Source: CAZEGV01 sp964511645 (GTDB lineage Bacteria > Bacteroidota > Bacteroidia > Cytophagales > JAAEPT01). From it: DNA of 42,036 nucleotides. Location of the stretch: positions 1 to 42,036 of the forward strand of contig CAZEGV010000017.1 of NCBI GenBank assembly GCA_964511645.1, read 5' to 3'. Position numbers and translations under genes: made by a program. The notes beneath the pieces were generated by a model. It saw nothing but the letters and a program-made list of their open reading frames with translations, was not told the DNA's origin and ran no database searches. This document shows positions 1 through 7,476 of this stretch, one piece after another; position 1 is the first letter of the stretch, and every line of letters starts with the position of its first letter.

Positions 1-41
1 ATGCAAAAAACAATTCAATCTAAATTAGACTCATATTATAG

Positions 42-170
42 TTAAACTGGTATAATAAATGTTTTTTATCAAAAGATGAAGAAGTAGAAGTAAATCAGTA
101 TGAGATAAGTCAATTTATAGTAGAGGAGAATGTTATTAATCAATTAAGTTATTATGAGTATAATCGTTAG
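42..170 (+). pseudogene. possible C-terminal remnant of an upstream gene
   Basis: One reading frame is open from just after a stop at 39-41 to the TAG at 168-170. It encodes a protein-like tail of about 42 residues, rich in E, N and Y (ending in SYYEYNR). A different frame is open from the window edge to the TAA at 43-45. The two frames abut, which looks like a gene tail broken by a frameshift, or simply two unrelated open stretches. The tail overlaps the start of the protease gene at 154 by 17 bases. No family is recognised. Without the upstream sequence this cannot be settled. Confidence 0.25.
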
Positions 171-1719
171 AATTGTATTGTTGGTTTCAACGTTGTTGAC
201 TCAAGTTGTTTATTCACAAAGTTATGGTGCTTCTGGTGAATGTCTTAGTGATGATAATGTTAATTGTTCATATATTCCTGGCTATCAAAAAAAGAATACC
301 AGAGCAACTGTTTTAATTGTTTATCCAATCAGTAGTAGTTTAGTCTCTTATTGTACAGGCACAATATTAAACCAGCATGTAAGCCAAGGAGAGTTGAAAC
401 AATATGTGTTGACTGCTAGGCATTGTACAAAAGGCAAGAATTTCTCTAAAGAATGGGAATTTAATTTTAATTACCAATCAAGTAATTGTGATAATTCAGG
501 GACTTTAGTTAATCATAACGGAAGTGACTACCACCACTCTAGTAAGGTTAGATTAGTTGCAGAAGATTTCGCAACAGATATGGCGTTAATAGAGATATTA
601 AAGCCGATTCCTGCTCAATTTAACATCTATTATTCGGGTTGGAGTACTTCTTATTTACAAGCTGTCGCATTACCTAATTATGTGTTTCACCACCCTGGAG
701 GGGATATAAAAAAAGCCTCTCGTACACATTCTACGGTGACGGTTACTAATCATGCTTGCCATACAACAGTAGAGGTAGTAGAGCGAGTAATTCAGTTTTT
801 ATTTGGTTGGATTATAAAAAAAGAAATTAATATCCGAAAGATATGTACTTACACAGAATCTCCTAGATATTTGGTGTCTGTTTGGGACAAAGGAGTTGTT
901 GAACCAGGTTCTTCTGGCTCAGCTTTAATCAATAATAATACTAGAGTTATTGGCGCTTTGAGTGGAGGGCTTGGTACTTGTGGGTTTTCTGCAATTGACC
1001 AGTTTGGTAGGTTCAATACTTTTTGGCATAGACAAAAGGCAGTTAGAGACGCTTTAGCACCTATCGAAAATCAAAATACTGGATGGAGAGGGATAACTAC
1101 TGGATTAGATGGTAGGCAAGTAATTTGTCGTGATGAGTTAGTTCTTAAAAGAGGAGATTATCACCCAGCTAGTAATTATCAATCAGATAACAAAATAATT
1201 TTACAAGCTTCTGGAGATATCACAAGTGATGGGTTGGTTTGGGTTGAAAGTGGGGCTGATTTTGATTTTAAAGCAGGTGGGGTAATAGATTTTAATAATG
1301 ATTTTTATGCAGAGCCAGGATCTAAGATTTATATGGAGTCTGGAGTGTACTGTAACTCAAACCCTTCTAGTGAGTCTTACCGAGTAGAAAGTAAATCCTC
1401 TAAACCTTTTTTAGAAGAAAAAAAGTTTGAATTATCTAAATACTTAAATAATTCAAATCTTCTAGAAGAGGGTTATTTGGAAGTGTTTCCTACAAGAATT
1501 TCAAATGAAATAATAATTCGAAAGGCAGGTTTTGGAAATATGTCAGAAGCATTATTGGAAGTGTTAGATGTTAATGGGGTTTCTCTTTTGAGTCAGAAAA
1601 TTTCTCTTTCTTATGACAATGAAGTTATTCCTGTTTCAAGTTTGAACTCAGGTATTTATTTTGTAAAAATCACTTTGACCAACGGAAATATATCCACTCA
1701 TAAGGTTATCAAAGAATGA
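154..1719 (+). CDS. secreted trypsin-like serine protease with T9SS type A sorting domain
   Basis: The 521-residue precursor begins with a signal peptide of about 21 residues ending in VVYSQ. The catalytic domain follows with a readable triad: His90 in TARHC, Asp142 in TDMALIEI and Ser254 in PGSSGSAL. The GSSGS form and the HC after the histidine resemble the lysyl-endopeptidase branch of trypsin-like proteases rather than the classic GDSGG form, so specificity for basic residues is possible but unproven. Residues about 345-405 form the short beta-rich repeats (GAxFxxKAGGxI type) often found before sorting domains. The last 80 or so residues end in GIYFVKITLTNGNISTHKVI, a type A T9SS C-terminal domain, so export across the outer membrane is expected. 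The stop overlaps the next gene by 4 bases. The start was chosen because it gives a clean signal peptide. Confidence 0.88.
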   Translation: MSIIVRIVLLVSTLLTQVVYSQSYGASGECLSDDNVNCSYIPGYQKKNTRATVLIVYPISSSLVSYCTGTILNQHVSQGELKQYVLTARHCTKGKNFSKEWEFNFNYQSSNCDNSGTLVNHNGSDYHHSSKVRLVAEDFATDMALIEILKPIPAQFNIYYSGWSTSYLQAVALPNYVFHHPGGDIKKASRTHSTVTVTNHACHTTVEVVERVIQFLFGWIIKKEINIRKICTYTESPRYLVSVWDKGVVEPGSSGSALINNNTRVIGALSGGLGTCGFSAIDQFGRFNTFWHRQKAVRDALAPIENQNTGWRGITTGLDGRQVICRDELVLKRGDYHPASNYQSDNKIILQASGDITSDGLVWVESGADFDFKAGGVIDFNNDFYAEPGSKIYMESGVYCNSNPSSESYRVESKSSKPFLEEKKFELSKYLNNSNLLEEGYLEVFPTRISNEIIIRKAGFGNMSEALLEVLDVNGVSLLSQKISLSYDNEVIPVSSLNSGIYFVKITLTNGNISTHKVIKE

Positions 1720-2417
1720 AAAAACTAACCATACTTATTTGTTTGTATTGTCTTACACCATTGACTCAAGCCCAAAAGTTTGAGACAAATATAAGTATCT
1801 CTTCTGCGATGACTTTTATACAAAGTAGTGGTCGGGTAGTTAGACGTAAAACAAATAGTAGAGTTGACTTTGGTTTTTCAGCTCAGGTCAATGAGTTATA
1901 TCATTTATCAGATAGACTTTCTTTAGGGCTTGGTCTCGCTTATTCTCGTAGTAAATATAAGTCTGTTGCAGAAGATTTCAGGGGGGGAGGGCGTATTCCC
2001 GAGATATCCTATCTCGCTGAGGTAAAATTATTAGCACATAAATTACAACTACCACTCACGTTCAGGTACAAAACTAAAAACAATTGGTTTGCTCAAGCAA
2101 GTGGTTCTTTTGGTTATCTTTTAGGCTCTAAAGAAAAGATTGAATTTGTTCAAATTATGTGGTATTATGCGAAAAAAAAATACCAAACAAGAACGAGCAC
2201 ACCAGTGTCTGAAACTAAAAATAGCTTAGGTAGGAAAACCAATATTAGCCTTAATATTGAGCTCGGTAAGATGTTCACAATACGTGAGAGAATGTTTTTT
2301 GTAAGTACTTATTATACAAGAGATTTGTATCATTATACTTTGAGTCATCCTAATTCTAGTGTTATATACAAGCTTACCTTCAGAGGAGTAGGGCTTAAGT
2401 TAGGGTTTGTTATTTAG
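1716..2417 (+). CDS. outer-membrane beta-barrel protein, function unknown
   Basis: A 233-residue protein with a signal peptide (MKKLTILICLYCLTPLTQAQ). The rest alternates polar and hydrophobic residues in short strands (for example LSLGLGLAYSRSKY, and a terminal GVGLKLGFVI ending in a hydrophobic residue), typical of a small eight-to-ten-stranded outer-membrane barrel. Its ATG overlaps the stop of the protease gene (ATGA), so the two are almost certainly translated together. A role as a surface partner or anchor of the protease is a guess from this coupling. No specific Pfam family can be named by eye. Confidence 0.7.
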   Translation: MKKLTILICLYCLTPLTQAQKFETNISISSAMTFIQSSGRVVRRKTNSRVDFGFSAQVNELYHLSDRLSLGLGLAYSRSKYKSVAEDFRGGGRIPEISYLAEVKLLAHKLQLPLTFRYKTKNNWFAQASGSFGYLLGSKEKIEFVQIMWYYAKKKYQTRTSTPVSETKNSLGRKTNISLNIELGKMFTIRERMFFVSTYYTRDLYHYTLSHPNSSVIYKLTFRGVGLKLGFVI

Positions 2418-2445
2418 GTGTTACCCTTTATAAAAGGCAATAAGT

Positions 2446-2470
2446 AGTTCTGTTTTTGAGAACTTTTTTG
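2446..2470 (+). terminator. hairpin with T run: terminator and/or HigA operator
   Basis: Perfect 6-base arms AGTTCT (2446-2451) and AGAACT (2459-2464) flank a 7-base spacer and run straight into TTTTTT (2464-2469). It lies 29 bases after the barrel gene, as a factor-independent terminator would. The same palindrome ends just before the -7 box of the HigBA promoter, where an autoregulatory antitoxin would bind. Both readings fit, and they are not exclusive. Confidence 0.5.
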
Positions 2471-2478
2471 TATCTTTG
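2471..2478 (+). promoter_or_regulatory. -7 box of the higBA promoter
   Basis: TATCTTTG matches the Bacteroidota -7 consensus TAnnTTTG exactly and lies 17 bases before the HigB start codon. No good -33 TTTG is visible at the usual spacing, so strength is uncertain. Confidence 0.5.
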
Positions 2479-2495
2479 CAATAGATAAATGTTTT

Positions 2496-2793
2496 ATGAA
2501 GCGAATAATTGCACAAAGAACTTTACGAGAATTTTGGGAAAAACATACAAATTCAGAGCAGTATTTAAAGACTTGGTACGAAACAGCTAAAAACTCTAAT
2601 TGGAAATCACCAAATGGAGTAAAAAAAACCTACATTAATGCAAGTGTATTAAAAGATAGTAGAGTTGTTTTTTAACATAAAAGGAAATTCATACAGGCTT
2701 ATAGTGAAGTTTAACTATGAAAGACAGTGGGCATTTATAAAATTTATCGAAACACATTCAGCTTACGATAGGATAAATACTGACACAATCTAA
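2496..2793 (+). pseudogene. higB: HigB-type mRNA interferase toxin, frameshifted
   Basis: The first frame encodes 59 residues beginning MKRIIAQRTLREFWEKH and stops at 2673-2675. Skipping one base in the T6 run at 2668-2673 restores the frame to a TAA at 2791-2793 and continues with VVFNIKGNSYRLIVKFNYER, the usual C-terminal half of HigB toxins of the RelE superfamily, which cleave mRNA on the ribosome. The joined product would be about 98 residues, the normal family length. The gene ends 4 bases before the antitoxin, in normal toxin-first order. The lesion could be true inactivation, a phase-variable homopolymer, ribosomal slippage or a sequencing error in the T run. Confidence 0.82.
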
Positions 2794-2797
2794 AATT

Positions 2798-3166
2798 ATG
2801 GATATTAAACCAATAAAAACAGAAAACGATTACGAAAAATCTCTTGAAAGACTTGAATTGATATTTGATGCTAATCCAAATTCAAAAGAAGGAGATGAGG
2901 CGGAAATTTTATCAATGTTAATTGAAAATTACGAGAACAAATATTACCCAATTGAAGTACCAGACCCGATTGACGCTATTAAGATACGAATGGAAGAGAT
3001 GAATCTTAAGCAAAAAGATTTAGTAGGTGTAATAGGTGGAAAAAGTAGAGTTTCTGAGATTTTAAATAAAAAAAAGAAACTTACTGTAGAGATGATACGA
3101 GAATTAGAAAGAATCTTACATATCTCAGCTTCAGTTTTGATAAGTAATTACCAACTAGTAAGTTGA
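2798..3166 (+). CDS. higA: HigA-type antitoxin, XRE-family DNA-binding protein
   Basis: A 122-residue protein. The N-terminal half (about residues 1-55) is acidic and would bind the toxin. Residues about 60-120 form a helix-turn-helix of the Cro/C1 type (MNLKQKDLVGVIGGKSRVSE, then EMIRELERILHIS). HigA proteins neutralise HigB and repress their own promoter. The frame is intact although the toxin just upstream is frameshifted. The palindrome at 2446-2464 is a plausible operator. The final residues (LISNYQLVS) are normal for the family. Confidence 0.88.
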   Translation: MDIKPIKTENDYEKSLERLELIFDANPNSKEGDEAEILSMLIENYENKYYPIEVPDPIDAIKIRMEEMNLKQKDLVGVIGGKSRVSEILNKKKKLTVEMIRELERILHISASVLISNYQLVS

Positions 3167-3240
3167 AAAACAAAGGGTAACAAAATCTAAGCTTAAGGGG
3201 CTCAGAGATAAAATAATAGTTCTGTCAAAACACATAAAAG

Positions 3241-4185
3241 ATGTTACAATTTTTAAGAAAATATAAACTCACCTATCAAGTCTTTAATTTCTTTAAGAAA
3301 AACCAGCTAAAGCATAATTTACCACTGTACAAAAAATACGGTTTAGCCAAAAAGTATTTTTCAGCAATTTCTAGCGAAGATTTTAAAGGTATTGAAAGTC
3401 CGCTTAATAAATATGATAGAAAAGATTCTCGCACAGAGATGCCAAAGGATATTTTGTTTCAAAGTTTAGAAGAAAAGACACAAAAGTCATTACTTAACTG
3501 GTCAGAAGATGGTTATGTGATTTTAGAAAACTTTTTTACAGAAAAAGAAGTAGAAGCGTTTAATCAAGAGGTAGAAAGCTTATTGGATAGTGGGGAGGTA
3601 AAGTTCAGGTATAGAAATAAAATTATGTTTGCGATGCACAAGTCATCACTATTGAAGCAGGCAGGGTCTAATGATAAGATTCTCAAAATTTTAGAAGTAT
3701 TAATGGGAAAGAAAGTTGATTTATTCCAGAGCATTAATTTTTTGACAGGAAGTCAGCAACGTACTCATTCAGACTCTATACATATGACTACTTTTCCTTA
3801 TGGTAATCTAATAGCCATTTGGGTAGCATTAGAAGATATACAGCCAGATAGCGGAGCTTTACATTATTACCCAAGGTCTCATAAATTACCTTATGTGATG
3901 AATAGAGAATATGATAATATTGGTTCTAGGCACAAATTAGGGGATAAAACATATTCAGATTATGAAAATAAGATTGAAGAAGTGATTCAAAAAAATCAAT
4001 TCAAAAAAGAAACTTTTTTACCTAAAAAAGGAGATGTCTTGATTTGGCATGCCAATTTATTGCACGGAGGTAATAAACTAAGCAACAAAGGTAGCACTCG
4101 AAAGAGCATGGTTTTTCATTACTATGCCCAAGATGCAATATGTTTTCATGAAATCTCACAAAGACCTACCTTGAAGAGGGATTAG
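3241..4185 (+). CDS. phytanoyl-CoA dioxygenase (PhyH) family protein
   Basis: A 314-residue cytosolic protein of the Fe(II)/2-oxoglutarate-dependent PhyH family. The metal triad is readable: His176 and Asp178 in THSDSIHM, and His275 in LLHGGN. Arg287 in STRKSMVFHYY is placed to bind 2-oxoglutarate. The conserved stretches EDGYVILENFFTEKEVEAFN and LEDIQPDSGALHYYPRSHKL also fit. These enzymes hydroxylate lipids, secondary metabolites or amino-acid derivatives; the substrate here cannot be told. It stands alone, 74 bases after higA. The basic N-terminus (LRKYKLTYQVFNFFKKNQ) is typical of bacterial members and does not look like a signal peptide. Confidence 0.88.
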   Translation: MLQFLRKYKLTYQVFNFFKKNQLKHNLPLYKKYGLAKKYFSAISSEDFKGIESPLNKYDRKDSRTEMPKDILFQSLEEKTQKSLLNWSEDGYVILENFFTEKEVEAFNQEVESLLDSGEVKFRYRNKIMFAMHKSSLLKQAGSNDKILKILEVLMGKKVDLFQSINFLTGSQQRTHSDSIHMTTFPYGNLIAIWVALEDIQPDSGALHYYPRSHKLPYVMNREYDNIGSRHKLGDKTYSDYENKIEEVIQKNQFKKETFLPKKGDVLIWHANLLHGGNKLSNKGSTRKSMVFHYYAQDAICFHEISQRPTLKRD

Positions 4186-4315
4186 GTCACGGTTGAATTA
4201 ATAGAGAGTTTTTGCTGTTTTTCTTTTTCTGTGGAGAACTATGTCAATGGTTTTTCTGTGTGAAAACATCTTTTTTAGCTAATTTTATTCTGCATAATAC
4301 CCAAATCATAATAAG

Positions 4316-6169
4316 ATGGCAGAAAGTAATTATAACGAAGACAGTATAAAATCCTTAGATTGGAAGCAACACATCCGCTTAAGACCTGGTATGTATATCG
4401 GGAAGCTAGGGGATGGTTCGGCAAAGGATGACGGGATTTACGTTTTAGTGAAAGAGGTTGTTGATAACTGTATTGATGAGCATATGATGGGGCATGGCAA
4501 GACCATCGAGATTAAGGTTGGAGACAAGAAAGTAGACATCAGAGATTATGGTAGAGGAATTCCGCTAGGAAAGGTAGTAGACTGTGTGTCTAAGATAAAT
4601 ACTGGTGGGAAATATGATAGTGGAGCTTTTCAGAAATCTGTAGGGTTAAATGGTGTTGGTACAAAAGCCGTAAATGCTCTTTCTTCTTTTTTTAGGGTGC
4701 AGTCGGTAAGAGATGGTAATCTTAAGGCGGCAGAGTTTAGCCAAGGGAATTTAACAAATGATTTAGCAATAGAGAAAACTTCTCAGCGTAATGGTACTAG
4801 AGTGTCGTTTGTACCAGACGATACTGTTTTTCAAAATTATCATTTTATACCATCATATTTAGAAGATTTAATCCGTAATTATTCTTATTTGAATGCGGGA
4901 CTTACTGTTGTTTTTAATGGAGTAAAATTCCATTCTAGCGGAGGTCTTAAAGATTTGTTATCAAACAAAATCAAAGAAGACGATAGAAGGTATCCTATTG
5001 TACACCTAAGCGGGGAGGATATAGAAATAGCATTGACACATGGTAACCAGTACGGAGAGGAGTATTATTCTTTTGTAAATGGGCAGAATACCACACAGGG
5101 AGGTTCTCACTTGATTGCTTTTAGAGAGGCAATTGTAAAGACTGTAAGAGACTTTTTTAATAAAAATTTTGATGCCTCTGATATCCGTCAGTCGATAGTA
5201 GGTGCTATTGCGGTGCGGGTGCAAGACCCTGTATTTGAGTCACAAACCAAAACAAAGTTAGGTTCTCAAACGATGGGACCAGACGCACCTACTGTGCGTA
5301 CGTTTATTGGTGAGTTTGTGAAGCGTGAGTTAGACAATCACTTGCACAAAAATCCTGATATGGCTCAAGCCTTACTCAAGAGGATTATACAGTCAGAGCG
5401 AGAGCGTAAAGACATTGCAGGGATTAAGAAAATCGCTAATGAGCGAGCGAAAAAAGCTAACGTACACAACAAAAAATTAAGAGATTGTAGGGTTCATTTT
5501 GGAGATTTAAAAAAAGAAAATCGACATGAAACTACTATTTTCATCACAGAAGGAGACTCGGCGAGTGGGTCTATTACCAAATCTCGTAATGTGTTGACCC
5601 AAGCGGTGTTTAGTTTAAGAGGGAAGCCTCTTAATGCCTATGGATTAACCAAAAAAGTAGTGTATGAAAACGAGGAGTTTAACTTGTTGCAACACGCCTT
5701 GAAAATTGAAGATGGCTTAGATGACTTACGTTATAACAAAATTGTAATTGCTACTGATGCCGATGTGGATGGAATGCACATTCGTTTACTTATTATGACA
5801 TTCTTTTTGCAATTCTTCCCTGACTTGGTGCGTGAGGGGCATTTGTATATTCTCGAAACACCCTTGTTTAGAGTTAGAAATAAAAAAGAAACAATTTACT
5901 GCTATAGTGAACAAGCAAAAAAAACAGCAATTAATAAATTAGGGGGGAAACCAGAGATTACCCGATTTAAAGGACTCGGTGAGATTTCTCCAGATGAGTT
6001 TGGCGAGTTCATAGGTAAGGATATGCGATTAGATCCTATTACACTTCAAAATGATACGTCAATTGAGGAGTTGTTAAAATACTATATGGGTAAAAATACC
6101 CCTGAACGTCAGCAGTTTATAATCAATAACCTTGTAGTAGAGTCGGATGATATAGAAGAGGTGGCTTAG
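4316..6169 (+). CDS. parE: DNA topoisomerase IV subunit B (ParE)
   Basis: A 617-residue type IIA topoisomerase ATPase subunit. The GHKL ATP site shows Glu47 and Asn51 in EVVDNCIDEH, DYGRGIP, and the lid GLNGVGTKAVNALS. The transducer domain follows, then the TOPRIM domain with EGDSASGS and ATDADVDGMHIR, which hold the catalytic glutamate and the metal-binding aspartates. The tail RFKGLGEISPDEF is conserved. The length and the absence of the extra GyrB insert favour ParE over GyrB. With ParC it decatenates daughter chromosomes. parC is often the next gene in Bacteroidota but is not here; a pRiA4b-like gene follows 16 bases later. Confidence 0.9.
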   Translation: MAESNYNEDSIKSLDWKQHIRLRPGMYIGKLGDGSAKDDGIYVLVKEVVDNCIDEHMMGHGKTIEIKVGDKKVDIRDYGRGIPLGKVVDCVSKINTGGKYDSGAFQKSVGLNGVGTKAVNALSSFFRVQSVRDGNLKAAEFSQGNLTNDLAIEKTSQRNGTRVSFVPDDTVFQNYHFIPSYLEDLIRNYSYLNAGLTVVFNGVKFHSSGGLKDLLSNKIKEDDRRYPIVHLSGEDIEIALTHGNQYGEEYYSFVNGQNTTQGGSHLIAFREAIVKTVRDFFNKNFDASDIRQSIVGAIAVRVQDPVFESQTKTKLGSQTMGPDAPTVRTFIGEFVKRELDNHLHKNPDMAQALLKRIIQSERERKDIAGIKKIANERAKKANVHNKKLRDCRVHFGDLKKENRHETTIFITEGDSASGSITKSRNVLTQAVFSLRGKPLNAYGLTKKVVYENEEFNLLQHALKIEDGLDDLRYNKIVIATDADVDGMHIRLLIMTFFLQFFPDLVREGHLYILETPLFRVRNKKETIYCYSEQAKKTAINKLGGKPEITRFKGLGEISPDEFGEFIGKDMRLDPITLQNDTSIEELLKYYMGKNTPERQQFIINNLVVESDDIEEVA

Positions 6170-6185
6170 TAATCCAATAATAAAT

Positions 6186-6743
6186 ATGAAAGCAAAAATA
6201 TATCAAATTAAAATCTCATTGAGAGACAGTAAACCTGAAATATGGAGGCGAGTACTCATTTCTTCGAATTTACTATTACCAAATTTACAGAATGTTATTC
6301 AGATAGTAATGGGCTGGGAAGATGCTCATTTACATCACTTCATAAAAGGTAGAGTGTTTTACACCAATAATGTAGAAAAAGAAAAGCCTCTTGGTGGGAT
6401 GAATGAGGTGAATTATTCGAATGTGAAAATATCTGAATTATTACAAAAAGAAAAACAAAGTATATTTTATGAATATGATTTTGGTGATGGCTGGGACCAT
6501 GATGTTTTGTTGGAGAAGATAAATGATATTGGACTGGTTAAAGGTGCCTCGGTTTGTATAACGGGTGAAAATAAATGTCCCCCAGAAGACTGTGGTGGAA
6601 TGTGGGGTTATGAGAATCTTTTAAACATTCAAAAAGACCCAAATCATGAAGAATACGAAGACTGTCTTGAATGGTTAGGAGAAGGGTTTAATCCAAGCCA
6701 TTTTGATAAATCAGGTGTTAATGAGGCGTTGAAATGCTTGTGA
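6186..6743 (+). CDS. plasmid pRiA4b ORF-3-like family protein
   Basis: A 185-residue protein matching the pRiA4b ORF-3 family: YQIKISLRDSKPEIWRRVLI at the start, then VIQIVMGWEDAHLHHF, YEYDFGDGWDHDVLLE, and CPPEDCGGMWGYENLL. This family is common on plasmids and in mobile regions, and its molecular role is not established. The GDGWDH and CPPEDCGG motifs are the family signature. It starts 16 bases after parE and ends 4 bases before the convergent kdsB, so it is squeezed between two housekeeping genes. A transferred origin is possible but nothing else mobile surrounds it. Confidence 0.85.
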   Translation: MKAKIYQIKISLRDSKPEIWRRVLISSNLLLPNLQNVIQIVMGWEDAHLHHFIKGRVFYTNNVEKEKPLGGMNEVNYSNVKISELLQKEKQSIFYEYDFGDGWDHDVLLEKINDIGLVKGASVCITGENKCPPEDCGGMWGYENLLNIQKDPNHEEYEDCLEWLGEGFNPSHFDKSGVNEALKCL

Positions 6744-6747
6744 TAAA

Positions 6748-7476
6748 TCATTTTAATCTTTCTAAATCTTCTGGCGTATCAATTCCGATAGTTTCAAAAT
6801 TGGTGGTGATTGTATGAATTGTGTAACCGTTTTCTAACCATCTTAATTGCTCCAAAGACTCTGCTTTTTCTAACGAAGAAATATTTAATTGCGTAATTTT
6901 CATCAGTACGTCACTACGATAAGCATACATCCCGATGTGCTTGTAAAAGGTGTGATGTTTGAGCCAGTCTTGTTTTTCTACACCTCTTATAAAAGGGATG
7001 GTTTGCCTAGAAAAGTACAAAGTTTCTTGACTATTACCCAAAATAACTTTGGGAGTGTTGGGGTTAAAAAGTGTTTCTTCATCCTCAATTACTTTAACCA
7101 TTGTCCCTAAGTCACTTTTTTTATCTATCATCAACTGGGCAAGATTATCTATTTGCTTAGGGTTGATGAAGGGTTCGTCTCCTTGTACATTAATGATGTA
7201 ATCGTATTGTTCTGTTAAGGATTGATACGCTTCCGCTAATCGGTCTGTGCCAGATTCATGCTTTGTAGCTGTCATGATGATGTTTCCACCAAAATCTTTC
7301 ACATGTTCTGCGATTCGATCATCGTCCGTAGCAACATATACAGCATCAATAAGCTTAGCAGAAGAGGCTTGCTCATACACACGCCTAATCATTGACTTAC
7401 CTTGTATTTCTACTAAGGGTTTACCAGGGAATCGGGTAGAGGCATAGCGAGAAGGGATGATAACAACAAATTTCAT
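6748..7476 (-). CDS. kdsB: 3-deoxy-manno-octulosonate cytidylyltransferase (KdsB)
   Basis: A 242-residue cytosolic enzyme that activates Kdo with CTP to CMP-Kdo for lipopolysaccharide core synthesis. Signature motifs are IPSRYASTRFPGKPL (nucleotide binding, near the N-terminus), VATDDDRI, SGTDRLAEA and INVQGDEPFI (metal-binding aspartate). The length is that of the family. The start codon overlaps the stop of the upstream NfeD gene by one base (TAATG), so the two form an operon. It is convergent with the pRiA4b-like gene, and no hairpin is visible in the 4 bases between them. Confidence 0.95.
   Translation of the reverse strand: MKFVVIIPSRYASTRFPGKPLVEIQGKSMIRRVYEQASSAKLIDAVYVATDDDRIAEHVKDFGGNIIMTATKHESGTDRLAEAYQSLTEQYDYIINVQGDEPFINPKQIDNLAQLMIDKKSDLGTMVKVIEDEETLFNPNTPKVILGNSQETLYFSRQTIPFIRGVEKQDWLKHHTFYKHIGMYAYRSDVLMKITQLNISSLEKAESLEQLRWLENGYTIHTITTNFETIGIDTPEDLERLK

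Noticed and set aside
5006..5224. Minus-strand open frame inside parE
   Set aside because: It is a shadow of the clearly coding parE frame with no recognisable protein features.
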